Assembly (NCBI GenBank): GCA_027009115.1
Contig: JALVDI010000105.1
Span: 1 to 41,650 of the forward strand
Reading direction: 5' to 3'
Length of the DNA: 41,650 bases
Source of the DNA: Polyangiaceae bacterium
GTDB taxonomy: Bacteria > Myxococcota_A > Polyangia > Polyangiales > Houyiibacteriaceae
Shown: in pieces, positions 1-9,245 of the stretch
Layout: every line of letters begins with the position of its first letter
Position numbering within the stretch: position 1 is the stretch's first letter
Notes under the pieces: generated by a model
What the model was told of the DNA's origin: nothing
Databases searched by the model: none
Seen by the model: the letters and a program-made list of their open reading frames with translations, nothing else
Program-made: the position numbers and the translations under genes

Positions 1-73
1 CTCGTGGATGCCGGAGGTCGTCGAGCAGCATGGGCCACGGAGGGTAGCAAACCCGCGACGAGGGGCGCCCTGC

Positions 74-1321
74 TCAGCGCGTGCAGAAGTAACCGATGCG
101 GTCGTCGATGTACCGGCAGGTACCGCCTCGGCTCGCGCAGTCGCGCATCTGAATCTCGCCGTCGGCGCACCAGACCGCCACGTTCCCATCGCAACGCCCG
201 AGGTAGTCGAGTCCGCCGCAAGGGTCGTCCTGGCAGTCCACGAGGCCGCCGACGTCGCCGCAAACCTGACCACAGGCCGCGCAGTCTCGGGAGCGCACCA
301 CCCCCGCTTCGCACCAGCGTGCCGTCGTACCCGAGCAGGTCCCGGCAGAGCTGAGACCTTCGCAGGGGTCGGGAGCCGTGATGCAGCGGTAACCGTCCAC
401 GCTCGTGTCCCAGCCGCACGCCCCAGCGCAGGTCTCGGCGCGCAGCTGACCTCCGTCGCACCACAGGGCGCGCCCGGACAGACATCGACCGACCCGGTCC
501 ACGCTCCCGCAGCCGGCCCCTTCGACGACCGTCGGCCCGACGTAGCCCTCGATCCAGGCCACGGCGAGGTCCGTCCGGCTGTAACGGTCGCGCCCGACGC
601 AGCTCGGGTCACCGTAGCTCAGGTCGCCGGCCACCCGCACCGAGCCGTCGCTCGCCAGGAGCATCACCGGTCCGCCGGAGTCCCCGAAGCAGACGCCGCG
701 GCTCCCCTCGCCGTTGATCACGAGGAACTCCCCTTCGAGTCCGTCGAAGGGCTCCGCGGTGAACTCGCGCTCGCCGCTGGACCCGTCCTCCTGGGAGCCG
801 TAGCCGGCGGCCTCGAAGACCTCGCCGAGCCGTGAGTTGTCGAGAGGCTCATCGTTGATCGGGATGGGCTCGGCGGTCGGGAGCCGGTCGGTGAGCGGCG
901 CGTCCATGCGCGCGAGGGTCATGTCTTGGGAAGGGTGGCTGTGGACCTCCACGGCGCGGAAGGCGACGTTGGGGCGGGCCGGTTCGATCCCGACTCGAAA
1001 CACGTCGCCTTCGCGGACGCTGCAGTGGTTTGCTGTGAGCACCCACTCGGGCGTGATGAACGCGCCGCTGCAGCCGCCCCAGGTCCCGATCGCCTGGACC
1101 TGGCCGACGGTGAGCGGGAGGGCCGTGGGCTCCGGGGTCCCGTAGTAGACCAGCGGGCGACGCCGCGGCTCGCCGCAAGTGCCTCCGCCTGCGTCCGAGG
1201 TGCGACCACCGCCGCCGTCGGTCGCCAGCGCACCGGAATCCACGCTCGCGTCGGGTGCCCCGCTGTCGTCCCCCCCACACGCCGCCAGGACACACGCGCA
1301 CACCACCACACGAACTCGCAT
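74..1321 (-). CDS. Secreted trypsin-like serine protease, lipoprotein, with Cys-rich C-terminal repeats
   Basis: A 415-residue S1-family protease expected at the cell envelope or surface. The N-terminus is a lipoprotein signal with lipobox LAAC (Cys15), followed by a Ser/Asp/Gly linker to about residue 48. The catalytic triad is visible: His99 in LTANHC, Asp133 in DMTLARMD and Ser215 in CFGDSGGP. After the protease domain (about 55-255) come three similar Cys-rich units of about 45 residues (about 268-415), each with a WC..G core and six or more cysteines, which probably bind a surface ligand or stabilise the tail by disulfides. The ATG at 1321 is directly followed by the signal peptide, so the start is well supported. 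It is transcribed away from the gene at 1405, leaving 83 bp for divergent promoters. The protease call is firm. The substrate is unknown. Confidence 0.9.
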   Translation of the reverse strand: MRVRVVVCACVLAACGGDDSGAPDASVDSGALATDGGGGRTSDAGGGTCGEPRRRPLVYYGTPEPTALPLTVGQVQAIGTWGGCSGAFITPEWVLTANHCSVREGDVFRVGIEPARPNVAFRAVEVHSHPSQDMTLARMDAPLTDRLPTAEPIPINDEPLDNSRLGEVFEAAGYGSQEDGSSGEREFTAEPFDGLEGEFLVINGEGSRGVCFGDSGGPVMLLASDGSVRVAGDLSYGDPSCVGRDRYSRTDLAVAWIEGYVGPTVVEGAGCGSVDRVGRCLSGRALWCDGGQLRAETCAGACGWDTSVDGYRCITAPDPCEGLSSAGTCSGTTARWCEAGVVRSRDCAACGQVCGDVGGLVDCQDDPCGGLDYLGRCDGNVAVWCADGEIQMRDCASRGGTCRYIDDRIGYFCTR

Positions 1322-1404
1322 GGGCGCAATCTGCCACTCCCTCGACGGAACCGCTATACCCTTCGAATTCTTGCGCCGCGTGAGGCATTCGTTAGGTTCG
1401 CGCC

Positions 1405-2004
1405 ATGGTCCGTTGGTCGCTGGTCGCTGCGGTCGTGACCTTCGCGGGGGCGTCGGCGCAAGCCCCGGACGACGGCACGCCCCACTTCTGGCCTCCCGGC
1501 GCGAGCCCTCCGCCCGGGGCCGACGTGGCGCCGCCTCAGGAGCTCGCCGGCTTCACCTTTGGCGCTTCGCCGCAGCAGGCCCGGCGCGCCTGCGAAGGGG
1601 CCGGTCATCGTTGGTCACCCGGGCACGTCGCCGTCTGCAGCGGCGTGGCCCGCGATCCAGGGTTCGACGCGAAGATGCGGCTTCGCTTCTGCGACGGCGC
1701 TCTCTGCGAGGCGACGGCGGTCCTGCGGGGAGAAGAACCGCTGGCATCCTATGTTCGGCTCGTGCGCGCGCTCCGTGGCGCATTCGGAGAGGAGGTGCGC
1801 GCGCGACTTCGAGCCGCGCCGGGTTGTCACGAGGCGCTGGCGCGCGCTGGGGTCGGCCGCTGCGACGAGGCGAGGGCCCGTCACTACTGGAGCGCCGGAG
1901 GCTTCGAGCTGATGCTCCGCTGGGACCACCCGCGGGGCCATGGGTTGAAGGTGGCCTTCCGTGCTCCTGCGCGGCTACAAGAGCTGAGCGTGACCAGCGA
2001 CTGA
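1405..2004 (+). CDS. Exported protein of unknown function
   Basis: A 199-residue protein with a short cleavable signal peptide (VRWSLVAAVVTFAGASAQA). A Pro-rich stretch follows, and then a compact domain with six cysteines (CEGAGHRW, VAVCSGVA, RFCDGALCE, APGCHE, VGRCDEA), suggesting an oxidised periplasmic or secreted protein. The opening of the mature domain (LAGFTFGASPQQARRAC) resembles small secreted proteins in which a 'G.sp.ea...C' segment starts the fold, but I do not recognise a named family. It is 83 bp from the divergent protease gene and 57 bp upstream of the next co-directional gene. It could equally be a lipoprotein-independent partner of either neighbour, and nothing in the sequence decides this. 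Confidence 0.75.
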   Translation: MVRWSLVAAVVTFAGASAQAPDDGTPHFWPPGASPPPGADVAPPQELAGFTFGASPQQARRACEGAGHRWSPGHVAVCSGVARDPGFDAKMRLRFCDGALCEATAVLRGEEPLASYVRLVRALRGAFGEEVRARLRAAPGCHEALARAGVGRCDEARARHYWSAGGFELMLRWDHPRGHGLKVAFRAPARLQELSVTSD

Positions 2005-2061
2005 GCGAACCGTTCCAAAAAATCCCCACCTCCGGGCGCGCTCGGGCGACAATCAGGAGCC

Positions 2062-3699
2062 ATGGCCGACCTCTGGGTTCAGAGCTTCGAGGGCGATCCG
2101 GACGATGCTGCCCGTGAGCTGCAGGCGGCCTTCGGTCTCGACGAGGCGACGGCGCGGGGCATCGTCGACAACACCCCCTGCGTCGTGAAGCGAAACGTCG
2201 GCCCCGTCGAAGCCATGCCGTGGGTCCGAGTGCTGCGCGAGATGGGGGCGCGCGTCGAGCTGCGGGACGAGGCGGTGCGGCAGGATCCGCGGGCGAGCTT
2301 GCGCATGCCCCGCGCCCGCTTCGGCCGGAAGTCGTTGCGCCCTTCGGACAAGGGCACCAAGCGCCCGGATGTGCCGTCGACCGCCTCGATCCCGAACCCT
2401 GCGGGCGAGGACCCGTCGCCCGAACCGAGCCCGCCCGGTTCCGAGGTGCTCGACGAGGTTTTGGGCGACGTGCTCGCCGAGGTCGCCAAGCCCAAGGCCG
2501 TGCCCGCCCGTCCCGTCGCTGTGGATGGGGGCACCGGGCGGGAGGCGGTTCCCTCGCCCTTCCCGGCATCAGCGCTCGTCACCCCCGTGCAGAGCTCAGC
2601 AACCACGCCAGGGCCGGCGGTCTTCGGTCCGCCCGAAGGGACGACCCCGCGCCGTGTTTCGGGGGCCGCGTCGAAAGGGGCCGAGGAGCCCTCCGTGCGC
2701 CCGCAGGCACCCGCGCTCGAACCCCCTCCGAACGCAGCCCAGGACGGGTATGGGTTCGGGGAGGACTCCTCGGACGACGAGGGCGACCTCGGGCTGGACC
2801 TCTCCGGCGACCTCGACCTGGCGCCTGAGGAGCCGACCCCGCCGCCGGTTCCGTCTGTCCCCGAGCCCCCTCCGAACGCAGCCCAGGACGGGTATGGGTT
2901 CGGGGAGGACCCCCTCGAGCCGCCCATCCCGGAGGGGATGCTCGAACTCGACGTCGTCGAGCCGTCTGCCGCCGAGCCTGCGCCCATGCCCATGCCCGAG
3001 GACGCACCGCGTTCGCCCGACGCGGCGGCGGCTGATCCGTTCGAAGACGAACCTCCGAACGAGGACGTCCGCCGTTCGGGTCGTCGTCGGCAGCTCCGGT
3101 GGGCCGCCATGCTGCTCGCCGGGGGAGCGGTCTTGCTGGGCGTGTCTGCCGTCGCAGGCCTGTCCTGTTTTGCCGGCAGCGTCCCTCTGCCTCTGCTGAT
3201 CCTCGACGCGGCAGGCTTCACGGGGCTGGCGCTCGGCGGGGTCCTCGGCCTCGGCGCGCTTGGTGGCCGCGAGGTCGAGCTCAGTCCCGGCCATGCCTTG
3301 GGAGCGCTCGTGCTCATGTTCGGTCTCGCGGCGGGCCTCGACTTCCTCAACGCGCCGACGCCCGAGGAACTGCGGGCGATCGAGGCGATGGAGCGCGACG
3401 AGGAGACGGAAGAGGCGATCGCTGAGAGCCGGTACCCGGAGGCTCGCTCCTGGGCGCAGGCGCGAGGCGCCTCACCGGCCGTCGCGCGGCTCATCGACGA
3501 GCTCTACACCTCGGGTGCGCGACAGGTCTACGCCTCCGGTTCCCGCGAGCTCATCGTTGCGATGCCCGAGTTGCAGGCGGCTCGGGAGAGCATCGAGCGC
3601 ACCTATCGCCGCTTCCTCGGTTACCGCCGCAACCGGGTGGACGCGAGCCTGCATCCCGCGACCCGCTACTGGTGGATCGTCGTCGAGTTCGGCGACTAG
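2062..3699 (+). CDS. Membrane protein with an L7/L12-like N-terminal domain and an acidic, Pro-rich linker
   Basis: A 545-residue protein with a good AGGAG ribosome site at 2055-2059. Residues 1-70 have the residue pattern of the ribosomal protein L7/L12 C-terminal domain (GLDEATARGIVDN, then VVKRNV, then EAMPWVRVLREMGARVEL); this similarity is judged by eye. Residues 75-345 are a low-complexity Pro/Glu/Asp/Ser linker holding two copies of EPPPNAAQDGYGFGED. Three hydrophobic segments follow (about 347-375, 377-403, 412-428), and then a C-terminal soluble domain of about 110 residues. Its location is therefore the inner membrane with a long cytosolic or periplasmic tether. Function unknown. 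It ends 6 bp before the glycosyltransferase gene at 3706, so the two may be cotranscribed. Confidence 0.8.
   Translation: MADLWVQSFEGDPDDAARELQAAFGLDEATARGIVDNTPCVVKRNVGPVEAMPWVRVLREMGARVELRDEAVRQDPRASLRMPRARFGRKSLRPSDKGTKRPDVPSTASIPNPAGEDPSPEPSPPGSEVLDEVLGDVLAEVAKPKAVPARPVAVDGGTGREAVPSPFPASALVTPVQSSATTPGPAVFGPPEGTTPRRVSGAASKGAEEPSVRPQAPALEPPPNAAQDGYGFGEDSSDDEGDLGLDLSGDLDLAPEEPTPPPVPSVPEPPPNAAQDGYGFGEDPLEPPIPEGMLELDVVEPSAAEPAPMPMPEDAPRSPDAAAADPFEDEPPNEDVRRSGRRRQLRWAAMLLAGGAVLLGVSAVAGLSCFAGSVPLPLLILDAAGFTGLALGGVLGLGALGGREVELSPGHALGALVLMFGLAAGLDFLNAPTPEELRAIEAMERDEETEEAIAESRYPEARSWAQARGASPAVARLIDELYTSGARQVYASGSRELIVAMPELQAARESIERTYRRFLGYRRNRVDASLHPATRYWWIVVEFGD
2722..2910 (+). repeat. Two identical 45-bp direct repeats, 144-bp period, inside a coding gene
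   Basis: Positions 2722-2766 and 2866-2910 are identical over 45 bases, 144 bases (48 codons) apart, and in the same reading frame. They encode the duplicated motif around NAAQDGYGFGED. Identity at synonymous positions points to a recent duplication or gene conversion rather than an old protein repeat. Confidence 0.95.
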
Positions 3700-3705
3700 C
3701 GACCT

Positions 3706-5958
3706 ATGCGAACTCTCGCGCTCGGTCGGCCGCGCACGGCCTTCTACCGCTCCATCGCGCACGAGCTGATTCGCTTTGGCGACCTCGTCTTCGTCGACGA
3801 GCGGTCGACGCCGCCGGCCGCACTGCTCCGGAAGATCTCGGACGAGGGTTTCGACCGCGTCCTGATGCCCAACCCGTACGGCAACGAAGCGCGCCTGGCC
3901 TGCTACCGAGCGCTCCGCCGCGCCGGCGTCACGGTGGTCGTCAGCGATCGCGGCGCCCTCCCCGACTCCTGGTTCTTCGACCAGGGGTTCAACGCCGACA
4001 GTCCGAGTTATGCGCCCGCGGCGTGGGATCGTCCCCTCCCTGACGGGGAAGCTCTGGAGCGTACCCGCGCCTACCTACGCGCGCTCCAGTCCTCCGAGGG
4101 CGCCCTGGAGGCCCAGGGGCCCAGGCGCGACCTCGCGGAGCTTCGGGCCCGCCTTGGCGCCGCCGATCGCCCGATCCTCTTCGTCCCGCTACAGCGGCCC
4201 GGCGACACCGTCGTGCGTTTCTTCTCGGGCAGCGTGAGCTCCCTGGACGAGATGCTCGGCCACCTGAGCGCGCTCGCCGGCGAGCTGGCCGCCGCAGGTA
4301 TTCCCTGGCGCGTCGTGCTCAAGAAGCATCCCCTCGAAACCGACCGGCTCCCGGTCGCATCGACGCATCTTCGCTACGCACCAGACACGACTCACGTGCA
4401 CGATCTCCTCGCGCTCAGCGATGCCGTGATCTGTTTGAACTCCGGCGTCGGCTTGCTGGCTCTCTGCTTCGGAAAACCAACGGGGTGCTTCGGAGACGCC
4501 TTCTATGCCCATGAAGGGCTGGCCGAGGCGCTGCGTTCCGTCGACGACGCCCGCCGCTTCTTGCGGGAACGAGCGACCCCCGACCCTCGGAAAGTCGAGC
4601 GCTTCGTCCATCATCTGCACACGCGAGTCTACTCCTTCGGGCAAATGCAGACGGAGCTGGTGCGCGAACGCGACGGCGCCCTTCGCCGCATCACCCGCCA
4701 CATCGAGTTCGAGGAGCTCCGGATCCTGGGCGAGGAGATGCCCTGCAGAGGCGACCGCGTGGTGGTGGTCTCGCCGGTCGTCCCCACAGGGATCGTCCGA
4801 GGCTCTCAAGCGCGAGTGAACGCGGTCCTCGCGGCACTCGTCGCCAACGGGATGCGCGTCAACCTCGCCGTCCTCAACGCCTCGCAGCCCGACCGCACAA
4901 CCGAGGACCTGAACGCGGAGATCCGGCGCGAGTTCCCGTCGCTCGAGCATATCGTGGTCTGCAATCACCCTCGCCTCGACCGAACCGTCGCCGGCAGGCT
5001 CCGGTGGCTTGGTGCGCGCACGGTCGACCAGCTCACCCTCGGTCCGCATCGTGTCGCGAGCCTGAACACCTGCCCGCCGGTGTTCCGTCGTCGCGTCGCG
5101 GAGCTTTGCGAACGAGCCAAGCCGCATTTTCTCTTCGTGAACTACGCGAAGCTCGCGCCGGTCGTGCCGGCACATTTCACGGGCATCAAGGTCGTCGACA
5201 CCCACGACTACCAGACTCGGTTTCTCATCGAAGATCAGGAACGCAACGGTCTGCGGCGTCCCATCAACCGCCGCATCTTCCGCCTCAGTGAGCATCACGC
5301 GCTGCGGCGCTTCGATCGGATCGTCGCGATCAACCCCGACGAGAAGCGCACTTTCGAACGCATCGTCTCCGCTCCCGTGTACTTCGTTCCGGCGTTTTGC
5401 CGGGAACCGCCGCCGCCGTTGACATCACCGGCGTTCCCAGCGCTCGACGCGCTCTTTGTTGCGTCGGTGTCGAACTTCAACGTCAAGGGACTTCGCTGGT
5501 TTGTCGCCGAGGTGCTGCCCCGCATCCGTCGCGAGCGTCCGGACTTCGTCCTGACCGTCGCCGGCAACATCGCACGCGCGCGAGAGCTACGGCGCCGGGG
5601 CCTGCCCGGCGTGAACTTCCTCGGCGTCGTGCCGGATTTGAGTGTGCTCTACGCGCAGAGCGCGTGCGTCGTCGCGCCGCTCTTGGGAGGCGCTGGGATG
5701 AAGATCAAAGTCGTCGAGGCCCTCTCCTACGGCAAGGCCATCGTCGCCACGCCGAAGGCGCTCGAAGGCATCCGAGCGTCGAGCGGGGAGCACCTGCTGC
5801 GCGCCGCGACCGGCGCCGAGTTCGCCGAGGCGGTACTGACGATCTTGGGCTCGGACTCGACGCGGCGACGGCTCGAGGCCGGGGCGCGTGGGCTCTACCG
5901 GCGCGATCACGGCTTCGAAGCGGGGCGCGCCGCTCTTGCGGAGGTCTTCGCGCGCTGA
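3706..5958 (+). CDS. Bifunctional capsule glycosyltransferase: KpsS/KpsC-like half fused to a GT4-like half
   Basis: A 750-residue protein. The N-terminal half (about 1-345) resembles the capsule-synthesis transferases KpsS/KpsC: it has the KKHP motif in RVVLKKHPLETD, and NSGVGLLALCFGKPTGCFG, matching the NS.VG....G.P..(C/T).G segment of KpsS. The C-terminal half (about 355-750) is a GT-B enzyme of the GT4 type: VVVVSPVVPTGIVRGSQ start, VVDTHDYQTRF, SVSNFNVKGLRWF, and the donor-binding segment PLLGGAGMKIKVVEALSYGKAIVATP. No signal peptide or membrane span is seen, so it probably acts on the cytosolic face of the membrane. It starts 6 bp after the preceding gene and converges on kpsS, with only 10 bp between the two stops. 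I infer that it builds or primes the capsule polymer. Donors and acceptor cannot be told from sequence. Confidence 0.85.
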   Translation: MRTLALGRPRTAFYRSIAHELIRFGDLVFVDERSTPPAALLRKISDEGFDRVLMPNPYGNEARLACYRALRRAGVTVVVSDRGALPDSWFFDQGFNADSPSYAPAAWDRPLPDGEALERTRAYLRALQSSEGALEAQGPRRDLAELRARLGAADRPILFVPLQRPGDTVVRFFSGSVSSLDEMLGHLSALAGELAAAGIPWRVVLKKHPLETDRLPVASTHLRYAPDTTHVHDLLALSDAVICLNSGVGLLALCFGKPTGCFGDAFYAHEGLAEALRSVDDARRFLRERATPDPRKVERFVHHLHTRVYSFGQMQTELVRERDGALRRITRHIEFEELRILGEEMPCRGDRVVVVSPVVPTGIVRGSQARVNAVLAALVANGMRVNLAVLNASQPDRTTEDLNAEIRREFPSLEHIVVCNHPRLDRTVAGRLRWLGARTVDQLTLGPHRVASLNTCPPVFRRRVAELCERAKPHFLFVNYAKLAPVVPAHFTGIKVVDTHDYQTRFLIEDQERNGLRRPINRRIFRLSEHHALRRFDRIVAINPDEKRTFERIVSAPVYFVPAFCREPPPPLTSPAFPALDALFVASVSNFNVKGLRWFVAEVLPRIRRERPDFVLTVAGNIARARELRRRGLPGVNFLGVVPDLSVLYAQSACVVAPLLGGAGMKIKVVEALSYGKAIVATPKALEGIRASSGEHLLRAATGAEFAEAVLTILGSDSTRRRLEAGARGLYRRDHGFEAGRAALAEVFAR

Positions 5959-5968
5959 GCCCACGACC

Positions 5969-7219
5969 TCAGCGCGAGGGAGCATCGCCGAGTCCTGGGC
6001 ACCACCGCACGCCCGTGCCCGTCTGGGAGGCGACGCGCTTGTAGAAGTTGCCGTTGCATTGGTTGGCATGCAACAGCCACGCGCGGAATGCGCGGTAGAG
6101 CTCGGGGTCCGGCGCGGGCTGCTCGTGGAGGAACGCTTCGAGACTGCCCGAGTAGGTCAACCCGGGCATGTCGTAGACCGCCGTCCCCAGCGTCTTGACC
6201 GGCGTGCCGTGATGCACCGACTGGAGACCGACGGTGCTGTTGATCGTGATCGTGCCCTTGGCGTGTTTGAGCAGTGTCGGCAGATGCAGGTCGTGGCAGT
6301 AGTGCAGCCGTCCGCGGAGCCCGCTCGTGTGCCGCAGCCGCTCGAAGAGGGCGCCGTACTCGCAGTAGGGGCGGTCCATGGGGTGATGCTTGAACACGAG
6401 GTGGTCCTCCGGCGCGCCGTGGCGGGCGAAGGTCTCGACGACGTGCTCGATCATCTCCGGGACGCTCCCGAAGGGCGAATGGCGAAGCTGGAAATCGCAG
6501 TGGACCTGGAGCGGCACGAAGAAGTAGCGCTTCGCGAGGGGGCCCGTGAAGCGATCGATCATGCCTCGCTCGGCTCGCTGGAACCGAACCTTGCGTAGAT
6601 AGCCGCGCACATGCCAGGCCGTGTGTTTCCAGCAGTTGAGCTCGCGGTGATGCCGGTAGTGGGGGAAGCCCTGATTGAGCAGGGTGAAGGCCATGGCGTT
6701 GAGGGTGGAGTACCAGGCCGCCCGTCCGTAGGATTGGCCCACCGGCGTAGCGGCCGGCAGCGCGCCGAGGGCCGCGTGGCGGAAGACGTCGGGGTCCCGC
6801 GGCATCCGGGAGTAACCGTTGACGCCATGCTCCTCCAGGGTGATCCAGTCGGGGCGGAGATAGCCCTCCTCGAAGACCCAGGCTTTTCCGCCGCGACCCT
6901 CGATGAGCTCGATCGCGCGGGCATGCAGTGGGCGGCAGTCGCCAAAGAGGAAGACCCCGTCGATGCCCCGCTCGTCCGCGAGGGCTCGGAGCCAACGTGG
7001 CCATTGCTCGAAGGGCTCGCGGAAGGCGCGCACCTCGACGCCGGGCGTGGTCGGCGGGAAGAAGAGCACATCGCCCGCGTGAAAGTTCACCTTGGTGACC
7101 TCCACGCCCGCGGCGAGCAGCTCGCCGGCGAAGCGACGCATGAAGGGACCGGCGGGCCCCTGCAGAAGAAGCGCCCGGCGGACGCCCAGCGGCGGCAAAG
7201 GGTGGGTCTCAGCAGCCAC
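5969..7219 (-). CDS. kpsS: Capsule polysaccharide biosynthesis protein KpsS (Kdo transferase)
   Basis: 416 residues. In the known system, KpsS adds the first beta-Kdo to a lysophospholipid anchor, starting the poly-Kdo linker of ABC-exported capsules. The family N-terminus is present (RALLLQGPAGPFMRRFA, then KVNFHAGDVLFFP). So are EEGYLRPDWITLEEHGVNG, the KHHP motif in LVFKHHPMDRPY, and NSTVGLQSVHHGTPVKTLG. The start is GTG at 7219, which overlaps the end of kpsC by 11 bp. The overlap and the good match from about residue 12 support this start. It is the last gene of the leftward capsule operon and a close relative of the N-terminal half of the convergent protein at 3706-5958. Confidence 0.92.
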   Translation of the reverse strand: MAAETHPLPPLGVRRALLLQGPAGPFMRRFAGELLAAGVEVTKVNFHAGDVLFFPPTTPGVEVRAFREPFEQWPRWLRALADERGIDGVFLFGDCRPLHARAIELIEGRGGKAWVFEEGYLRPDWITLEEHGVNGYSRMPRDPDVFRHAALGALPAATPVGQSYGRAAWYSTLNAMAFTLLNQGFPHYRHHRELNCWKHTAWHVRGYLRKVRFQRAERGMIDRFTGPLAKRYFFVPLQVHCDFQLRHSPFGSVPEMIEHVVETFARHGAPEDHLVFKHHPMDRPYCEYGALFERLRHTSGLRGRLHYCHDLHLPTLLKHAKGTITINSTVGLQSVHHGTPVKTLGTAVYDMPGLTYSGSLEAFLHEQPAPDPELYRAFRAWLLHANQCNGNFYKRVASQTGTGVRWCPGLGDAPSR

Positions 7220-9245
7220 GGGCCAGCCCTCGCGCCAGGTTGGAGAGCTTCGTCAGCTTCCGACGCAGCCCGCTCCTGCCGACGCCTCCGCCGTCGCGTG
7301 CGGCGAGGAGCAGCTCGACGACGGCCTCTGGGGTCGTGTAGCGCCCCGTCTTCGGATGCACGTACCGGGGATAGCGGATCAGCGTGGCCGCCACCAGCTC
7401 GTCGAGGTCTCGTCGCCGGGTTCGCCGGGGTGGCGGGTGCCGGTCCATGGTGAGCCCCCAGCCGGCGTAGAAGGGGCGCCCATAGACCACCACGCGCTTG
7501 CCGTAGAGGAGCGCCTCGAAGCCCACGAGTGAGGTCATGGTGTGGACCTCGTCGCAGGCATGCAGGCAGGCGTCCAGCGCTACATCCCGGGCGACCTCGT
7601 CGGCCCACCGCTCGGGTGCCTCGACCGCCCCGCGGCGGTTGCCGCTCACCACATCCGGGTGCGGTTTGTAGACCAGGAAGGCGTCCGGCCGCGCTTCCCG
7701 GGCCGCTCGCAGCAAGGCCTCGTTGGTGTGGATGTCCACGCAGCCACGCTCGATGGAGGCGTCGTCCTCGACCTGCCCAACGACGAGGACCGCCGGGCGT
7801 GCGCCACGTCGTGTCGCGACGGACCGCGCCTGGCCGACGTTGTACTTGCTGACCCCGGAGCGAACGATCCGCGCTCGGAGCGCAGCGGCGCGGGCGCGCT
7901 CCGCCGGCGGGATCTCGTCCTGCAGCAAGATGCGTTCGAGCTCGCTCGGCGCCGCCGGGTCGTAGTAGATGCCCAAGGGGTCGACGACGAGGGAGGCCGG
8001 CGCGTGCAGGTCCGAGCCCAGGCCCACCGATCGCAGGAAGCCGTCCTCGGCGCGCCACAAGGGCCGCCCGAGTCGGCGGGCCAGGGTCCTCCAGGCGTCC
8101 TCGCGACGGGTGCCCCAGATGAGCAGACGGGCGCCTGGATCCTGGGCGAGCGCGCGCTCGGCGCCCCGGCCGCGGGTGAACACGACCTTGGACCCGGCGC
8201 CTCCGAGGAAAGGCGGCAGGAAGCTGCGCTTCCAAAGGCTGAAGTCGACGCAGACCCAGGTGCCCCGGGAGCGCTCGCCAAGGCGACGCTGCAACGCGAG
8301 GTGCGCGATCACCGTCTCGGCGTCGCAGCGGCGGCCCGTCTCAGGGTCGACGTAGCGGGCGTAGCGAAGGTACGCCGCGGCGAAGACTTCCTCGAGGGTG
8401 CGGCGGCGGCCGCGACGGCTTGGCACCGCGGCTCGATCGTCGGTCAGCCCCCAGCCGGCGTAAAATGGGACGCCGAAGCAGGTCACAGGCACGCCGGCCA
8501 GGAGCGCCTCGAAGCCCATGAGCGATGTCATGACGTACACTCGGTCGACCTGCCGAAGCAGCGAAGGGGGGTGCGCTCCGGTGGCAAGACAGCGGACGCG
8601 GCCGGAGCCCCGCAGGTGACCCGCCTTGGCGCCCGCCAAAGTGTCGGGGTGCGCCTTGACGAGGATCTCCGCCTGAGGGTTCTCGTCGACGGCCGCCGCG
8701 AGCATCGCCGAGAAGCCTCCGGGTGCGCACTGTCCGAGGCGCAGCGAGAGGTCCCCGGACGTCTGGTCCACCACCAGGACGCGCGGGCGGCGCTTTGGCC
8801 CCAGGTCGATGTCCGGCTGGTGGTTGTACTTCGACAGCTCCGCCATCGCGGCCATGGCGCACCGCGCCCGGGCGAGCTCGTCGTCGTCGAACTCCGCCGA
8901 CGCGAGCAGGCTTTCCAAGCGCGATGGGCCGGTCGCGTCGTAGTAGATGCCCTGATCGTCCACCACGATCGAGAGCGGCGGCTCCCCGTCGACGCCGAGC
9001 CCGACGGATCGGAGGAAACCGTCTTCAAGGGCGTAGAACGGGACCCCCCGGCGTGCGGCGACCTCTCGCGCCCTCGCTGTGTTGGGTTTGCGGCCCCAGC
9101 CCACCACGCAGTCGATGGGGCGGAGGGGGTCGCGCGGCCAGAACACGAGCTTGCGGGCGCCCAGCAGCGCCGCGAGGTGAGGGATCCGCAGGATCCCAGC
9201 GGAGAACACGCCGACCCGGCGAAGCTCGCTGGGCGGCGCGCTCAT
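7209..9245 (-). CDS. kpsC: Capsule polysaccharide biosynthesis protein KpsC (dual Kdo transferase)
   Basis: 678 residues from the ATG at 9245, which overlaps the kdsB stop as ATGA. An upstream extension in frame to 9518 lies inside kdsB and is rejected. The protein has two homologous halves (about 1-330 and 345-678), as is normal for KpsC, where each half carries one of two alternating beta-Kdo transferase activities. Both halves contain [11 protein letters not shown], a following VVD..GIYYD segment and SKYN. Each also has a K.HPD motif ([23 protein letters not shown]) and the MTSL.GFEALL...V...[10 protein letters not shown] segment. It extends the Kdo linker begun by KpsS on the inner face of the cytoplasmic membrane. 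Confidence 0.94.
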   Translation of the reverse strand: MSAPPSELRRVGVFSAGILRIPHLAALLGARKLVFWPRDPLRPIDCVVGWGRKPNTARAREVAARRGVPFYALEDGFLRSVGLGVDGEPPLSIVVDDQGIYYDATGPSRLESLLASAEFDDDELARARCAMAAMAELSKYNHQPDIDLGPKRRPRVLVVDQTSGDLSLRLGQCAPGGFSAMLAAAVDENPQAEILVKAHPDTLAGAKAGHLRGSGRVRCLATGAHPPSLLRQVDRVYVMTSLMGFEALLAGVPVTCFGVPFYAGWGLTDDRAAVPSRRGRRRTLEEVFAAAYLRYARYVDPETGRRCDAETVIAHLALQRRLGERSRGTWVCVDFSLWKRSFLPPFLGGAGSKVVFTRGRGAERALAQDPGARLLIWGTRREDAWRTLARRLGRPLWRAEDGFLRSVGLGSDLHAPASLVVDPLGIYYDPAAPSELERILLQDEIPPAERARAAALRARIVRSGVSKYNVGQARSVATRRGARPAVLVVGQVEDDASIERGCVDIHTNEALLRAAREARPDAFLVYKPHPDVVSGNRRGAVEAPERWADEVARDVALDACLHACDEVHTMTSLVGFEALLYGKRVVVYGRPFYAGWGLTMDRHPPPRRTRRRDLDELVAATLIRYPRYVHPKTGRYTTPEAVVELLLAARDGGGVGRSGLRRKLTKLSNLARGLARGC

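Noticed and set aside
7209-9245. The internal duplication of kpsC as a possible assembly error
   Set aside because: Two homologous halves are the normal architecture of KpsC, and the halves differ widely at the DNA level.
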